This document shows, one piece after another, positions 1 through 9,093 of a DNA stretch of 44,634 nucleotides. How positions within the stretch are numbered: the first letter of the stretch is position 1; the number at the start of each line of letters is the position of its first letter. Where the stretch lies: positions 1 to 44,634 of the forward strand of contig JAPOUQ010000050.1 of assembly GCA_026708585.1 (NCBI GenBank). Reading direction: 5' to 3'. The notes beneath the pieces were generated by a model. It had not been told where the DNA came from. It did not search any database and was given only the letters and a program-made list of their open reading frames with translations. A program made the position numbers and the translations under genes. The DNA comes from Gammaproteobacteria bacterium (GTDB taxonomy: Bacteria > Pseudomonadota > Gammaproteobacteria > Arenicellales > Poriferihabitantaceae).

Positions 1-46
1 TTTATCGATATTCCTTTAAGTTAACACGGTTTCGGACATTAAGTTA

Positions 47-400
47 ATGGCATTGGGCGGTGGTGGAGGTAACGGTGGTTCAGGTGGTGGCTCCAATGGT
101 GGAAATGGAGGTGGTAATGGCGGTTCAGGTGGCTCCGATAGTGGAAATGGAGGTGGTGGTAACGGAAACGGGTACAATGAAAATCAAGGCTTCTTCTCCA
201 ATGCTTACGATAAAGGCAAAAAGATTTTTCAGGAACAGATTGTTTGTGGTTCATGTCCATTTTCTGATACAGAACTGAATCCAGAAGATATCGAGCAGAT
301 CAGAGCAGAATTGAATCGAGGTGGACTAATCGGGAGTACACTCTCCTACAATCAGCGATATAACGTGAAGTACTACATCAAAAAACGCTTTACAGAATGA
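47..400 (+). CDS. Glycine-rich small protein with CxxC motif, function unknown
   Basis: The protein has 117 residues. Residues 4-43 are an almost uninterrupted Gly/Asn/Ser run, followed by a compact C-terminal domain containing a 'KGKKIFQ..IVCGSCP' motif. The spacing of that motif recalls the haem-binding segment of small c-type cytochromes, but the His that should follow CxxC is replaced by Pro, so covalent haem binding is not expected. No signal peptide precedes the glycine run. An in-frame TAA lies at 17-19 and no clear ribosome binding site precedes the ATG, so the start is uncertain and an upstream signal sequence may have been lost. It ends just before the convergent ketopantoate-reductase-like gene. 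Function is not recognised; the cytochrome-like reading is inference. Confidence 0.5.
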   Translation: MALGGGGGNGGSGGGSNGGNGGGNGGSGGSDSGNGGGGNGNGYNENQGFFSNAYDKGKKIFQEQIVCGSCPFSDTELNPEDIEQIRAELNRGGLIGSTLSYNQRYNVKYYIKKRFTE

Positions 401-406
401 TGCCTT

Positions 407-1417
407 CTAGATAATTTTTGGCTGAGCCTGAACCCTGAGGTTTTCCGTTTGTAATGTGTGATCGAGCAAGCTCACACAGGAATATACTGCCTGTAAAGTC
501 GGAACCTCAACCTGCACAACTTCTGCAAGCTCGATGACAGCGCCTAGCATGCCATCTATTTCAAGCGGCTTACCGGATTCAACATCCTGTAGCATTGAGG
601 TCTTGTGCCTGCCCACTTTCTCCGCCCCCTCAATTCGTTTCTCCAACGACACCCGAAAACTCGCCCCTAATCTCTCAGCTATGGCCTTGGCCTCTGTCAT
701 CATGGAAGCAGCAAGTTCACGCGATAGTGGAAATTGACAAATTCCCTCAAGTGTCGCATGCGTTAACGCACTGATTGGATTAAATGACAAATTACCCCAA
801 AGCTTCAGCCAAACCTCAGAACGAATATCATCCAGAATCGGAGACTTGAAACCAGCATGAATCAATGCCTCTGAAACTCTGGTAATCCGCTCGGTTGTTC
901 TTCCATCTAGTTCACCAATTGGAAACCGATTCCCCTCTACGTGATGAATGACACCGGGCTCGGTAATTACTGCCGCTGGATAAGCAATACATCCAATCAA
1001 ACAGTCTGGATCTATACTCTTCGCTAATAATCCATCAGGGTCAACGGACTCGACCACCCTTCCCTGATAATCACCCCCAAGCTTCTGAAAATACCACCAG
1101 GGAATGCCATTTTGTACCGTGACCATCGCGGTTTTTGGGCCGATAATACAAGGCAATCGGTCAGCCACTGCCGAAATCTGGTGAGCCTTGAGTGACATCA
1201 CCACAAGATCTTGATGACCAAGTTCAGACATATCTCCAGTTGCCACCAGATTCTGCACCAATTCAATGTCCTCACCAAAGGATATTGCAAGTCCTTTTTT
1301 CTGAATAGCCCGAAGATGTGGACCTCGTGCAATTAACGATATGTCATGGCCAGATTGGGCTAGCCGAGCACCCATCAACCCACCGATTGCACCTGCGCCA
1401 ACAATACAGATTTTCAT
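407..1417 (-). CDS. 2-dehydropantoate 2-reductase family protein (PanE/ApbA-like)
   Basis: This is an NADP-dependent ketopantoate reductase family member of 336 residues. The N-terminus carries a Rossmann GAGAIG motif at residues 7-12. A 'VQNG' motif lies near residue 100. The 'WLKLWGNLSFNPISAL' segment contains the Lys and Asn expected at the catalytic site, and the C-terminal domain has the 'EIDGMLGAVIE' motif. The ATG at 1417 is preferred because AGGTGG lies 8 bases upstream; an in-frame GTG at 1429 is the longer alternative. It lies 16 bases downstream of the quinone oxidoreductase gene and probably ends the sucCD operon. Family members also reduce other 2-oxo acids, and the placement away from pantothenate genes means the substrate is not certain. 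Confidence 0.85.
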   Translation of the reverse strand: MKICIVGAGAIGGLMGARLAQSGHDISLIARGPHLRAIQKKGLAISFGEDIELVQNLVATGDMSELGHQDLVVMSLKAHQISAVADRLPCIIGPKTAMVTVQNGIPWWYFQKLGGDYQGRVVESVDPDGLLAKSIDPDCLIGCIAYPAAVITEPGVIHHVEGNRFPIGELDGRTTERITRVSEALIHAGFKSPILDDIRSEVWLKLWGNLSFNPISALTHATLEGICQFPLSRELAASMMTEAKAIAERLGASFRVSLEKRIEGAEKVGRHKTSMLQDVESGKPLEIDGMLGAVIELAEVVQVEVPTLQAVYSCVSLLDHTLQTENLRVQAQPKII

Positions 1418-1433
1418 GACATTGACCACCTAA

Positions 1434-2435
1434 TTACGATTGTGTATCTTCCGAATTAACAGCCAATACAATCTTGCCAAAATGCTGACTGCTTTCCATC
1501 ATACGGTGGCCTTCGGCCGCTTGCTCAAGTGGCAACACATCCGAAATTAATGGAGCGAATATACTTTTTTCAAAAAAAGGCATAACCCGCTCAGTAAAAC
1601 TTCGAATGATCTCGCCCTTCTCTTGTACACTCCTAGAACGTAATACCGAACCAATGATGTGTTGCCGCTTAACCATCAATAAGGCCAGATTAATCTTACC
1701 GTGAGTACCTTCGCTGACACCAATCTGCAACAAGCGACCGCCAACTGCCAAACATTTCATATTCCCTGCCAGATAAGGACCACCAATATGATCAAGAATT
1801 GCATCGACTCCCTGTCCATCTGTTAGCTCCCTAACTTCTAATGAAAATTCCTGATTTTGATAATCAACAACAAAATCAACACCAAGATCTTCAATGCGCT
1901 TGAGTTTTGAACTTGAGGCAGTAACGATAATTTTGCAATCACGAATTAGATGTCGACATAAATGAATTGCAGCAGTATTCACCCCACCGCCACCGCCATG
2001 CAACAGGACAGTCTCACAATCGGTCAATTTCCCCAATAAAAACAGTACCAGATAAGCAGTCAAATATGTTTCTGGGATACAGGCAGCCTCATGAAACGAA
2101 ATCGTATCGGGAATCCGAATCAAGTGCTCAGGCCATGCTGCCACGAACTCTGCATAACCACCGCCACCAACCAAAGCAGTTACTCGATCACCGATCCTCC
2201 AACCAGAAACCTGTTCACCAACCGTCTCTATCGTTCCGGCAGCCTCCAACCCCAAAATCAATGAATCGCCGGGTGGGGGAGGATAGTTTCCCTGTCGTTG
2301 AATAACATCAGGCCGATTAACGGAGGTCGCATGAACACGGATCAAAACCTGTTTACTATTCCACTCCGGTTCTGGAGCATCTGTAAAGACCATAACCTCT
2401 GGACCACCAAAACCGTCTAGTAAAATGGCTTTCAT
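1434..2435 (-). CDS. Zinc-independent NAD(P)H:quinone oxidoreductase, PIG3/QorA-like
   Basis: Medium-chain dehydrogenase/reductase of 333 residues from the ATG at 2435. The opening 'MKAILLDGFGGPEVM' and the 'QRQGNYPPPPGDSLILGLEAAG' segment are typical of the PIG3-type quinone oxidoreductase branch, which lacks the zinc ligands of alcohol dehydrogenases. The 'LLHGGGGGVNTAAIHL' stretch is the nucleotide-binding loop, with an unusual run of glycines. A longer reading from a TTG directly after the sucD stop is possible but adds ten non-conserved residues. Only a distant GGAG lies upstream, so translation may be coupled to sucD. The family reduces quinones or 2-enoyl-type substrates with NADPH; the exact substrate is unknown. 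Confidence 0.85.
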   Translation of the reverse strand: MKAILLDGFGGPEVMVFTDAPEPEWNSKQVLIRVHATSVNRPDVIQRQGNYPPPPGDSLILGLEAAGTIETVGEQVSGWRIGDRVTALVGGGGYAEFVAAWPEHLIRIPDTISFHEAACIPETYLTAYLVLFLLGKLTDCETVLLHGGGGGVNTAAIHLCRHLIRDCKIIVTASSSKLKRIEDLGVDFVVDYQNQEFSLEVRELTDGQGVDAILDHIGGPYLAGNMKCLAVGGRLLQIGVSEGTHGKINLALLMVKRQHIIGSVLRSRSVQEKGEIIRSFTERVMPFFEKSIFAPLISDVLPLEQAAEGHRMMESSQHFGKIVLAVNSEDTQS

Positions 2436-2465
2436 GGAAATGGCATTTTGTTTAGAGGTCTCCAA

Positions 2466-3335
2466 TCAGAGAAGTTTAGCGAGTGTCTCACCCATGGCCG
2501 CAGGTGAATCAGCTACCGCAATTCCAGCACTCCTGAGTGCATCCATTTTCTCAGCTGCTCCTCCCTTACCACCAGCAATAATAGCACCCGCATGACCCAT
2601 ACGACGCCCCGGCGGTGCTGTGATACCCGCAATAAATCCGCATATTGGTTTTTTGGTTCCACTCTGATGAATAAAATCTGCTGCTTCCTCTTCAGCAGTA
2701 CCACCGATTTCTCCAACAAGAACAATAGACTCGGTCTCAGAGTCCTTCAGCAATAATTCAAGACAGTCAACAAAACTGGTACCATTAACTGGATCACCGC
2801 CGATTCCGATGCAGGTACTTTGACCAAGCCCGGCCCGAGTGGTTTGGGCAACCGCTTCATAGGCTAACGTTCCGGATCTTGAAACAATTCCAACAGTTCC
2901 CCTTGTGTGGATATGACCAGGCATAATGCCGATTTTGCATTCATCGGGAGTAATGACTCCCGGACAGTTCGGTCCAATCAAACGGCTGTTTGAGTTTTCC
3001 AGAACTCGCTTAACTTTTACCATATCGAGTACAGGTATCCCTTCAGTGATACAAACAATCAAAGCAATCTCGGCTTCAATTGCTTCTAGTATGGCATCAG
3101 CAGCAAAGGGTGGTGGGACATAAATCATCGTTGCATCTGCACCTGTCTGCTCAACCGCTTCATGAACCGTATCAAAGACCGGTAACCCCAGATGCTTCAT
3201 ACCACCTTTGCCGGGAGTGACACCTCCCACCAACTGCGTCCCATAGGACAACGCCTGCTCACTATGGAATGTCGCTTGAGAACCGGTAAAACCCTGACAA
3301 ATAACTTTTGTAGACTTGTTCACTAATACTGACAT
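2466..3335 (-). CDS. sucD: Succinyl-CoA ligase (ADP/GDP-forming) alpha subunit
   Basis: This subunit binds CoA and carries the phosphohistidine of succinyl-CoA synthetase, which makes nucleoside triphosphate from succinyl-CoA in the TCA cycle. The 289-residue protein has the family length, the N-terminal '[17 protein letters not shown]' CoA-binding segment, 'GPNCPGVI', and the '[11 protein letters not shown]' motif holding the active-site His near residue 245. An AGGAGGTG ribosome binding site lies inside the end of sucC, 7 bases before the ATG, and only 2 bases separate the genes, so synthesis of the two subunits is coupled. No sucAB or lpd genes are nearby. Confidence 0.97.
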   Translation of the reverse strand: MSVLVNKSTKVICQGFTGSQATFHSEQALSYGTQLVGGVTPGKGGMKHLGLPVFDTVHEAVEQTGADATMIYVPPPFAADAILEAIEAEIALIVCITEGIPVLDMVKVKRVLENSNSRLIGPNCPGVITPDECKIGIMPGHIHTRGTVGIVSRSGTLAYEAVAQTTRAGLGQSTCIGIGGDPVNGTSFVDCLELLLKDSETESIVLVGEIGGTAEEEAADFIHQSGTKKPICGFIAGITAPPGRRMGHAGAIIAGGKGGAAEKMDALRSAGIAVADSPAAMGETLAKLL

Positions 3336-3337
3336 GC

Positions 3338-4507
3338 TTACACCTCCTGATGAAGTGCTGATACGGCTTTTTCAGCCGCATCCGCCATTCCATCAGCCAA
3401 TAAGAAAGGCAATCCAGACTCAGCAAGAATGGTCTTGCCCTTTTCGACGTTGGTACCTTCCATTCGAACTACCACTGGAACATGAATCTGAACCTGTTGC
3501 GCAGCCTCAAGAATACCCTGTGCAATCACATCACAACGCAATATTCCGCCAAATATATTAACTAGGATCACCTGAACACCAGGATCAGACAAGATAATCT
3601 TAAAAGCTACGGTCACTCTCTCCGTCGATGCACCACCTCCCACATCAAGAAAATTAGCTGGAGAGCCACCATACAACTTGATAATATCCATGGTTGCCAT
3701 CGCTAGACCCGCACCATTGACCATACATCCAATATTGCCATCCAATTTAATATAGCTAAGATCATGCTCAACCGCTTCTGTTTCAGCTGGATCTTCTTCA
3801 TCCTCATCTCGCAATTCTTCAATCTCGGGATGGCGAAACAACGCATTGCTATCAAAGTTCATCTTGGCATCCAACGCGAGCAAAGTTCCATCTGCCAAAA
3901 CCGCCAATGGATTAATTTCAATTAAACTGGCATCCAGTTCGGTAAATGCAGCATAAATACCAGTAAAAAACTTGACTGCCTGTTGAATCTGCTTACCTTC
4001 AAGATTCAGTGCGAACGCGATTCTTCGCGCATGGTGTGACTGAAGACCAGTGGCTGGATCAATCGGAATGCTGATAATCTTTTGTGGGGTTTTTGCCGCA
4101 ACTTCTTCAATATCCATGCCCCCTTCAGTGGAAGCAATCATGGATACTCTGTTACTGGCCCGATCGACCAATACACCAAGATAGAGTTCCCTAACGATAT
4201 CGCAACCTTCCTCAATGTACAGTCGTTTGACCTGCTGTCCCTCAGGGCCGGTTTGATGCGTAATCAGCTGCATCCCTAAAATATCCTGTGCTGCCGACTT
4301 CAATTTTTCAAGACTGTCCACCACCTTAACACCGCCACCTTTTCCGCGGCCCCCAGCATGGATCTGTGCTTTTACCACCCGAACTGGTCCTTCCAACTTT
4401 TTCGCCGCCCTGACCGCCTCCTCCACACTATATACATCGTAACCACGTGGCACATTTACGCCAAATCGGCTAAGTAGTAATTTAGCCTGATGTTCATGAA
4501 TGTTCAT
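3338..4507 (-). CDS. sucC: Succinyl-CoA ligase beta subunit
   Basis: Beta subunit of succinyl-CoA synthetase, 389 residues, close to the E. coli length of 388. It has the characteristic '[17 protein letters not shown]' N-terminus, the ATP-grasp '[20 protein letters not shown]' segment, 'LIEINPLAV' and the CoA-ligase C-terminal domain with '[16 protein letters not shown]'. The ATG at 4507 is the conserved start, although no good Shine-Dalgarno sequence precedes it (only GGA about 10-13 bases upstream). It is the first gene of the minus-strand operon sucC-sucD-qor-panE-like and shares the 4508-4974 intergenic region with the divergent ATP-grasp genes. Confidence 0.97.
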   Translation of the reverse strand: MNIHEHQAKLLLSRFGVNVPRGYDVYSVEEAVRAAKKLEGPVRVVKAQIHAGGRGKGGGVKVVDSLEKLKSAAQDILGMQLITHQTGPEGQQVKRLYIEEGCDIVRELYLGVLVDRASNRVSMIASTEGGMDIEEVAAKTPQKIISIPIDPATGLQSHHARRIAFALNLEGKQIQQAVKFFTGIYAAFTELDASLIEINPLAVLADGTLLALDAKMNFDSNALFRHPEIEELRDEDEEDPAETEAVEHDLSYIKLDGNIGCMVNGAGLAMATMDIIKLYGGSPANFLDVGGGASTERVTVAFKIILSDPGVQVILVNIFGGILRCDVIAQGILEAAQQVQIHVPVVVRMEGTNVEKGKTILAESGLPFLLADGMADAAEKAVSALHQEV

Positions 4508-4974
4508 GAATTAAATTTCCATTGCTGTTGAATAAAAATAGTTAGACAACTACAGTTCGAATTGATTCAATGCATCCAAATAAATACACGATCTCTTTCT
4601 TGGAGTGGCAAAATTCGAGACGAACTGGTTAGTCATTCACCTGTACATTATAAGAGGTTCAATCCATGAACAGATCATTCATTTGCGCAAGTCCAACCTT
4701 TTTTCCAATAAAAAAACCGTAATAAAGCTAATTTTGTTATACCCTTAATCCCAAAATGGAGTTCTCGCATTGGGCGAAAAGTCATATGCAATGTGGGTTT
4801 CAGTCCTTGACCTAGAATTGCCCGTTGTGTGATTCTCTAGGCCTCTCGAAAATCTCACCCCGAAAGACCATGGGTACTCTCATGTTTCAATTTATGAATT
4901 AGGGAATACTAGGCGCAATATAAAAATTTTCACTGTGGTATACTTCACAACAGGTTCGTGGGATTAGCCAGCAC
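4508..4974. other. Divergent intergenic region, sucC / ATP-grasp pair
   Basis: This 467-base AT-rich stretch separates two divergently transcribed operons. Apart from the extended -10 element near its right end, no gene, tRNA or clear repeat is visible. It presumably holds the sucC promoter, which I could not place confidently. Confidence 0.5.
4936..4944 (+). promoter_or_regulatory. Extended -10 promoter for the ATP-grasp pair
   Basis: TGGTATACT matches the extended -10 form TGnTATAAT with one mismatch in the hexamer. It lies about 30 bases before the ATG at 4975, leaving room for a short leader. No good -35 hexamer is visible at 17 bases, as is common for extended -10 promoters. The call is by pattern only. 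Confidence 0.4.
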
Positions 4975-5817
4975 ATGAAGTGGAACCCTGCACATTACAG
5001 GATCATCATGGTTGTCACCTACATATTTTCCTGCATCAAAATCAAGACCAAGCCCTGCAAGTATTTCCAGTTGAACTCACCTTGGTTCAATCTAGAAAAA
5101 GGGGTTTTTTCCAAGTTCGATTTGAATGCCATGTTTCCAGAACAGTGGCGTCTCGATATTGATAATCTGCAGGATGAATTTCAACCGAATCAGTATCCCG
5201 TCTGGCTAAAACCAGAGTGGGGAGAAAACGCCGACGGTGTCTACTGTGCACTTGATGAAGTCGAATACCAGCAAATCAAAAACGAAGTCCTGCAAGCGAA
5301 CCGCCCTTACTTAGTACAAAAATCGGCAACGGGTGAGCGGGAATTCGAGATATTTCTACTCTGGGAATCGTCCGAATCAATGCAACCTGCCACATTCAGC
5401 ATCACCGAAGCAAAGAACGATGAAGAACGCCGCCCAGTCAATGGTATTTATAACCCACATACTTCATACTATGATCTGACCGATCAACTAGATCACGACC
5501 AACAATCAAAAATTCGAAAATATATGGAAAGTATTGGACGCTTCCCGATTTCCAGATTATGTGTTCGCACTGAAAACATTGAAGAGTTTACGAAAGGACA
5601 TTTTCAGATTGTTGAAATCAACCTGTTTACACCAATGCCTATTCATCTTCTGGATTCACGCTATACCAATCGCGAGCGCTGGTTAATGATTCGCAAATTA
5701 ACCATGTCTCTAGCCAAAGCCACCCGTAACCGCAACCCTACATTGAAAGAAAAACCAGTCTATACGCGAATGATCCAGAATCACATCCGTTACCGATTCA
5801 CATCTTTAGCAAAATAA
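4975..5817 (+). CDS. Small ATP-grasp domain protein (first of a pair)
   Basis: A 280-residue protein read as a divergent ATP-grasp carboxylate-amine/thiol ligase. The 'YPVWLKPEWGENADGVY' segment resembles the nucleotide-binding lysine strand and its loop. 'RPYLVQKSATGEREFEIFLL' resembles the second binding strand, and 'FQIVEINLFTPMPIHLLD' resembles the Mg-binding acidic-Asn strand. The N-terminus is weakly hydrophobic, and a second in-frame ATG lies at residue 12, so the exact start is uncertain. It is followed after 4 bases by a second ATP-grasp gene, so the two are co-transcribed and probably act together. The family joins a carboxylate, activated as acyl phosphate, to an amine. The substrates here are unknown. 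Confidence 0.65.
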   Translation: MKWNPAHYRIIMVVTYIFSCIKIKTKPCKYFQLNSPWFNLEKGVFSKFDLNAMFPEQWRLDIDNLQDEFQPNQYPVWLKPEWGENADGVYCALDEVEYQQIKNEVLQANRPYLVQKSATGEREFEIFLLWESSESMQPATFSITEAKNDEERRPVNGIYNPHTSYYDLTDQLDHDQQSKIRKYMESIGRFPISRLCVRTENIEEFTKGHFQIVEINLFTPMPIHLLDSRYTNRERWLMIRKLTMSLAKATRNRNPTLKEKPVYTRMIQNHIRYRFTSLAK

Positions 5818-5821
5818 ACCC

Positions 5822-6730
5822 ATGCGCAAACTCAACTCACTGATTTATACCTGGATCAGTAACCGGTATATGCATGACTGTAGCAATTACAACACCCTTG
5901 CAGTTAGAAAAAGCTGCCGTTCCAAAATCCTGTGCCGCAAGCACTTTGAAAAGCACAATTTTCCACATGCTCAGGGAATGATTTTTGTCTGGCCATGGCA
6001 AGCTCACCGTTTTGCTAGCACACACGGATTTCCGGTGGTGATCAAGCCCAACGTCAGCGGATATTCGCGCGGTAGCTATTTTCCGATTTTTTCGTTCAAT
6101 GAACTCTACAAGGCAATATTCTGGGCCAAGGCTTGGTGGCCCACGACCATCATCGAAAAATATCTGCTTGGTGCGAACTATCGAGTTCTCGTTGGCCGAG
6201 ATAATCTGATTTCCGTGATTCGGCGGTATCCCCCTTACGTACTCGGCAATGGAAAACATACAGTTACTGAGCTGATCGATGAAGAAAACCGAATTCGTGA
6301 CAAGATGCAACCCGCCCCAACTGTCTATCCCATCAGCAAGTCATTAAAGATTCAAAGGCATCTCAAAAAACAAGGCCTAGACTTATCATCAATTCCGAAT
6401 GAAGGTCAAAAGGTAGAACTTTTTCATCGGGTTGCACTTGCTACCGGAGGCATTGTTGAAACCATCGACGAGAGCAAAATACCGCAAATCAATAAACAGT
6501 TTTTTGTTGATGTGGTACGGAGTTTTGATGCAAACGTGTTGGGTATTGATGTGATTTTTGAACGGAGTATTGAAGAACCCTATACCGATCAGGGATGTAT
6601 TTTGGTTGAAGTGAATTCAAGACCTTACATAAAAATGCATGATTACCCCCGATATGGAGAAAAACAGGATTTCAGTAATGCACTTCGGGAACTTGATGAA
6701 CTTGACATCCCTGATCAGGATATCTTTTAG
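5822..6730 (+). CDS. ATP-grasp ligase, cyanophycin-synthetase-like domain (second of a pair)
   Basis: A 302-residue protein with a recognisable ATP-grasp fold of the CphA/GshAB type. 'FPVVIKPNVSGYSRGSYF' is the nucleotide-binding Lys and flexible loop. 'WWPTTIIEKYLLGANYRVLVG' is the second strand. 'PYVLGNGKHTVTELIDEENRIR' resembles the linker seen in cyanophycin synthetases, and 'ILVEVNSRPYIKMHDYP' carries the metal-binding Glu/Asn. No Mur-ligase domain is present, so it is not a full cyanophycin synthetase. It starts 4 bases after the partner gene and is followed 134 bases later by an EamA permease. A two-protein peptide or amide ligase is inferred; the product is unknown. Confidence 0.7.
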   Translation: MRKLNSLIYTWISNRYMHDCSNYNTLAVRKSCRSKILCRKHFEKHNFPHAQGMIFVWPWQAHRFASTHGFPVVIKPNVSGYSRGSYFPIFSFNELYKAIFWAKAWWPTTIIEKYLLGANYRVLVGRDNLISVIRRYPPYVLGNGKHTVTELIDEENRIRDKMQPAPTVYPISKSLKIQRHLKKQGLDLSSIPNEGQKVELFHRVALATGGIVETIDESKIPQINKQFFVDVVRSFDANVLGIDVIFERSIEEPYTDQGCILVEVNSRPYIKMHDYPRYGEKQDFSNALRELDELDIPDQDIF

Positions 6731-6864
6731 TCAAATGGCCATCATTGAGCATTTCAATCGCACCCACAATGAACAATATTTTTCAGCCAAAGGCCTTATA
6801 GCTGTACCGGCAATAGCCAGTACGCAAGAGTTGCCTATGCAATAACCGGATGTGTTGAATCTGG

Positions 6865-7788
6865 ATGATCCGCTTGGCAAAATCCATCCGACCAGAACTC
6901 GTTGTTGCACTTTCAGCAGCATTGTGGGGCTTGTTCTGGATACCGATTCGAGCACTGGAAGACCATGGTTTAGAACCAGCACTTGTAACCACCAGTCAAT
7001 TTGTTATGCCGGTTATTTGCTTAATCCCATTTGTTGCGATTCGCCTATCCCGCAAACAATCCTTTGGCCTTCAACATTTCGATTCCGGATTATTAATCGG
7101 TGCAGCTTTCGTCCTGTATTACGAAAGTCTGTTGTTAACCGATGTGGTCCGAGCACTGATCCTGTTCTATGTCATGCCAGCATGGGCAACATTGATCGAG
7201 ATATTGATTCTGAAGCGTCGTTTTACTCGTTATCGAGGACTTGCTTTATTACTGAGCATAGGAGGCATGATCACAATTCTGAATATCGACTCTTCCTTTC
7301 GTCTTTCCTTGAATCTTGGAGATGCCATGGCTCTGGCTTCGGGCCTGTTTATGGCTTTCGGTGTAACTAGGGTCCGTCAGTCCTCTGACTCGGATGTATT
7401 TGCACAGGTTTTTGCTTTTTTCTTCTTCGGTACACTGATTTCAATGTTGTTACTGTTGATTCCGGCTACTGCCCCGAATAGAGTACCAGAGACCGATCAA
7501 ATATTGCAGCTACTACCCTGGCTGATCTTAATGAGTATCTGTTATCTCATCCCGATCATGTGGGGACTTTATTGGGGATCAAAAAATGTAGATCCAGCAA
7601 GATTAGCGATTTTATTTCAGATCGAAGCAATTATTGGCATTGGGAGCGCCGCCCTGTTAACCGGTGAACCTTTTGGAATTCGTGAAATCACAGGTAGCCT
7701 ACTTGTACTCGGTGCGGGACTCATTGAGATTTTTTCGAACCCAAAAACAATGGAATCCACTACCGTATCAGCGAAAAAAGACCAATAA
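6865..7788 (+). CDS. EamA/DMT-family permease
   Basis: The 307-residue protein is strongly hydrophobic with about ten predicted membrane spans arranged as two EamA repeats (roughly residues 10-140 and 150-290). The typical start of the first repeat, 'ALSAALWGLFWIPIRAL', and the second-repeat end 'IGIGSAALLTGEPFGIREITGSLLVLGAGLIE' are visible. DMT permeases mostly export amino acids, metabolites or drugs from the cytoplasm. It follows the ATP-grasp pair on the same strand, so export of their product is a reasonable but untested idea. It converges on the potA-like gene across a 231-base gap with no clear terminator. Confidence 0.85.
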   Translation: MIRLAKSIRPELVVALSAALWGLFWIPIRALEDHGLEPALVTTSQFVMPVICLIPFVAIRLSRKQSFGLQHFDSGLLIGAAFVLYYESLLLTDVVRALILFYVMPAWATLIEILILKRRFTRYRGLALLLSIGGMITILNIDSSFRLSLNLGDAMALASGLFMAFGVTRVRQSSDSDVFAQVFAFFFFGTLISMLLLLIPATAPNRVPETDQILQLLPWLILMSICYLIPIMWGLYWGSKNVDPARLAILFQIEAIIGIGSAALLTGEPFGIREITGSLLVLGAGLIEIFSNPKTMESTTVSAKKDQ

Positions 7789-8019
7789 ACCGAACAGGTA
7801 TATCTGATGATCGGGTATCCTGCAATGGAATCGTACGAGATATCCTTAGCGCTTTCTTCTATGATCCGAGATCGCCAAGCCAATACTGCAAGAAGCTTGT
7901 CGGTGGCACCTTAAAACAGAAATCGGATAATCAGTTCATCGAACGAAGGGGTACTGCAGTATTCGGTTATTGCACTCTTTTGATCGAATCCATCATGTAA
8001 ATACAGTCATTTTCACTGA

Positions 8020-9093
8020 TCAATCTGTGAGTATCACGGCGTCGGATTCAAATGCGTATATTTCTAACATATCTCCAGAAACAACTGGGTTTCGAGGGGA
8101 TACCTTCACAAGCAAGTCATGATCCATCTTGGCACCACAACGGACATGGCACTGCCGGTGGGTCCCCTGAAAGACAACTTCCAGAACTTTAGCCTCACCT
8201 AGATGGACCACTCCTTCTGACGGATAATCGGATCCTACTCGGATCTGCTCTGGACGCCAGATAATGCTCACTTCTGTACCGGACTGGAATTGGCATGGAA
8301 TTTCAAAGACTCCAAATGGGCTGGCAACACTCGCAGAACCATCCTGTTGTGAGGTTATGGTTGCCTCGATCATATTGCTGTCTCCCATAAAATTTGCCGT
8401 AAATCGATTCGCCGGACGAAGATAAATTCGCTCAGGAGGTCCATAATCCATAATCTTGCCATGATTGATCAGGGCAATGTTGTCGGCCATGCTCATCGCT
8501 TCATCCTGATCATGAGTTACATGAACAAAGGTGGTATTCAAACTCTTCTGCAAATGCACCAATTCTTCCTGCATTTGATGCCGTATTTTCAAATCCAAAG
8601 CTCCTAGAGGTTCGTCCAATAATAAAACTGCAGGTTCGACCGCTATCGCTCTTGCTAAGGCGACACGTTGGCGTTGACCACCCGATAACTGGTGGATACC
8701 GCGGCCTTCAAAACCCTTCAAACCGACCTTTTCAAGCGATTCTTCCACCCGTCGAGTACGCTCATTTTTTGATACTTTGTGCATGGTTAAGCCAAAAGCG
8801 ACATTGTCATAAACACTCATGTGGGGGAAAAGTGCATAGTCCTGAAAAACAGTAACTGTAGGTCGGGACGCTGGCGGCATATCGGTGATATCCTCCTGCC
8901 CAATATAGATTTTTCCAGAGGAAGGTTCGGTAAACCCACCCATCATCGAAAGCAGGGTAGTCTTGCCGCTTCCCGATGGTCCCAAAAGGACAAGAAATTC
9001 CCCTTGTTCGACGATCAAGTCAACATTATCAACGGCTTTGACCGTGCCATAGTCACGACATACTCCCTCCAGTCTCAAGCGATTCTCACTCAT
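8020..9093 (-). CDS. ABC importer ATPase, spermidine/putrescine (PotA) type
   Basis: ATPase subunit of 357 residues. Walker A 'GPSGSGKTT' is at residues 38-46, the Q-loop 'VFQDYALFPHMSV' follows, the signature 'LSGGQ' is at 136-140, Walker B 'VLLLDEP' ends near 162, and the 'VTHDQDEAMSMAD' switch His follows. A TOBE-like regulatory region occupies the last 100 residues. It overlaps the upstream permease gene by 4 bases and is the last gene of the hypB-to-potA operon. PotA-type importers take up polyamines and other cationic or small organic nitrogen compounds. The operon suggests a guanidino compound as ligand, which is inference. Confidence 0.93.
   Translation of the reverse strand: MSENRLRLEGVCRDYGTVKAVDNVDLIVEQGEFLVLLGPSGSGKTTLLSMMGGFTEPSSGKIYIGQEDITDMPPASRPTVTVFQDYALFPHMSVYDNVAFGLTMHKVSKNERTRRVEESLEKVGLKGFEGRGIHQLSGGQRQRVALARAIAVEPAVLLLDEPLGALDLKIRHQMQEELVHLQKSLNTTFVHVTHDQDEAMSMADNIALINHGKIMDYGPPERIYLRPANRFTANFMGDSNMIEATITSQQDGSASVASPFGVFEIPCQFQSGTEVSIIWRPEQIRVGSDYPSEGVVHLGEAKVLEVVFQGTHRQCHVRCGAKMDHDLLVKVSPRNPVVSGDMLEIYAFESDAVILTD

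Noticed and set aside
4640..4690. tRNA-like GGTTCAATCC sequence
   Set aside because: The flanking bases do not form a T stem, and no acceptor or anticodon arms can be drawn.
5822..6730. Glutathione or full cyanophycin synthetase
   Set aside because: Only the ATP-grasp part is present; the Mur-ligase domain and glutathione synthetase signatures are missing.
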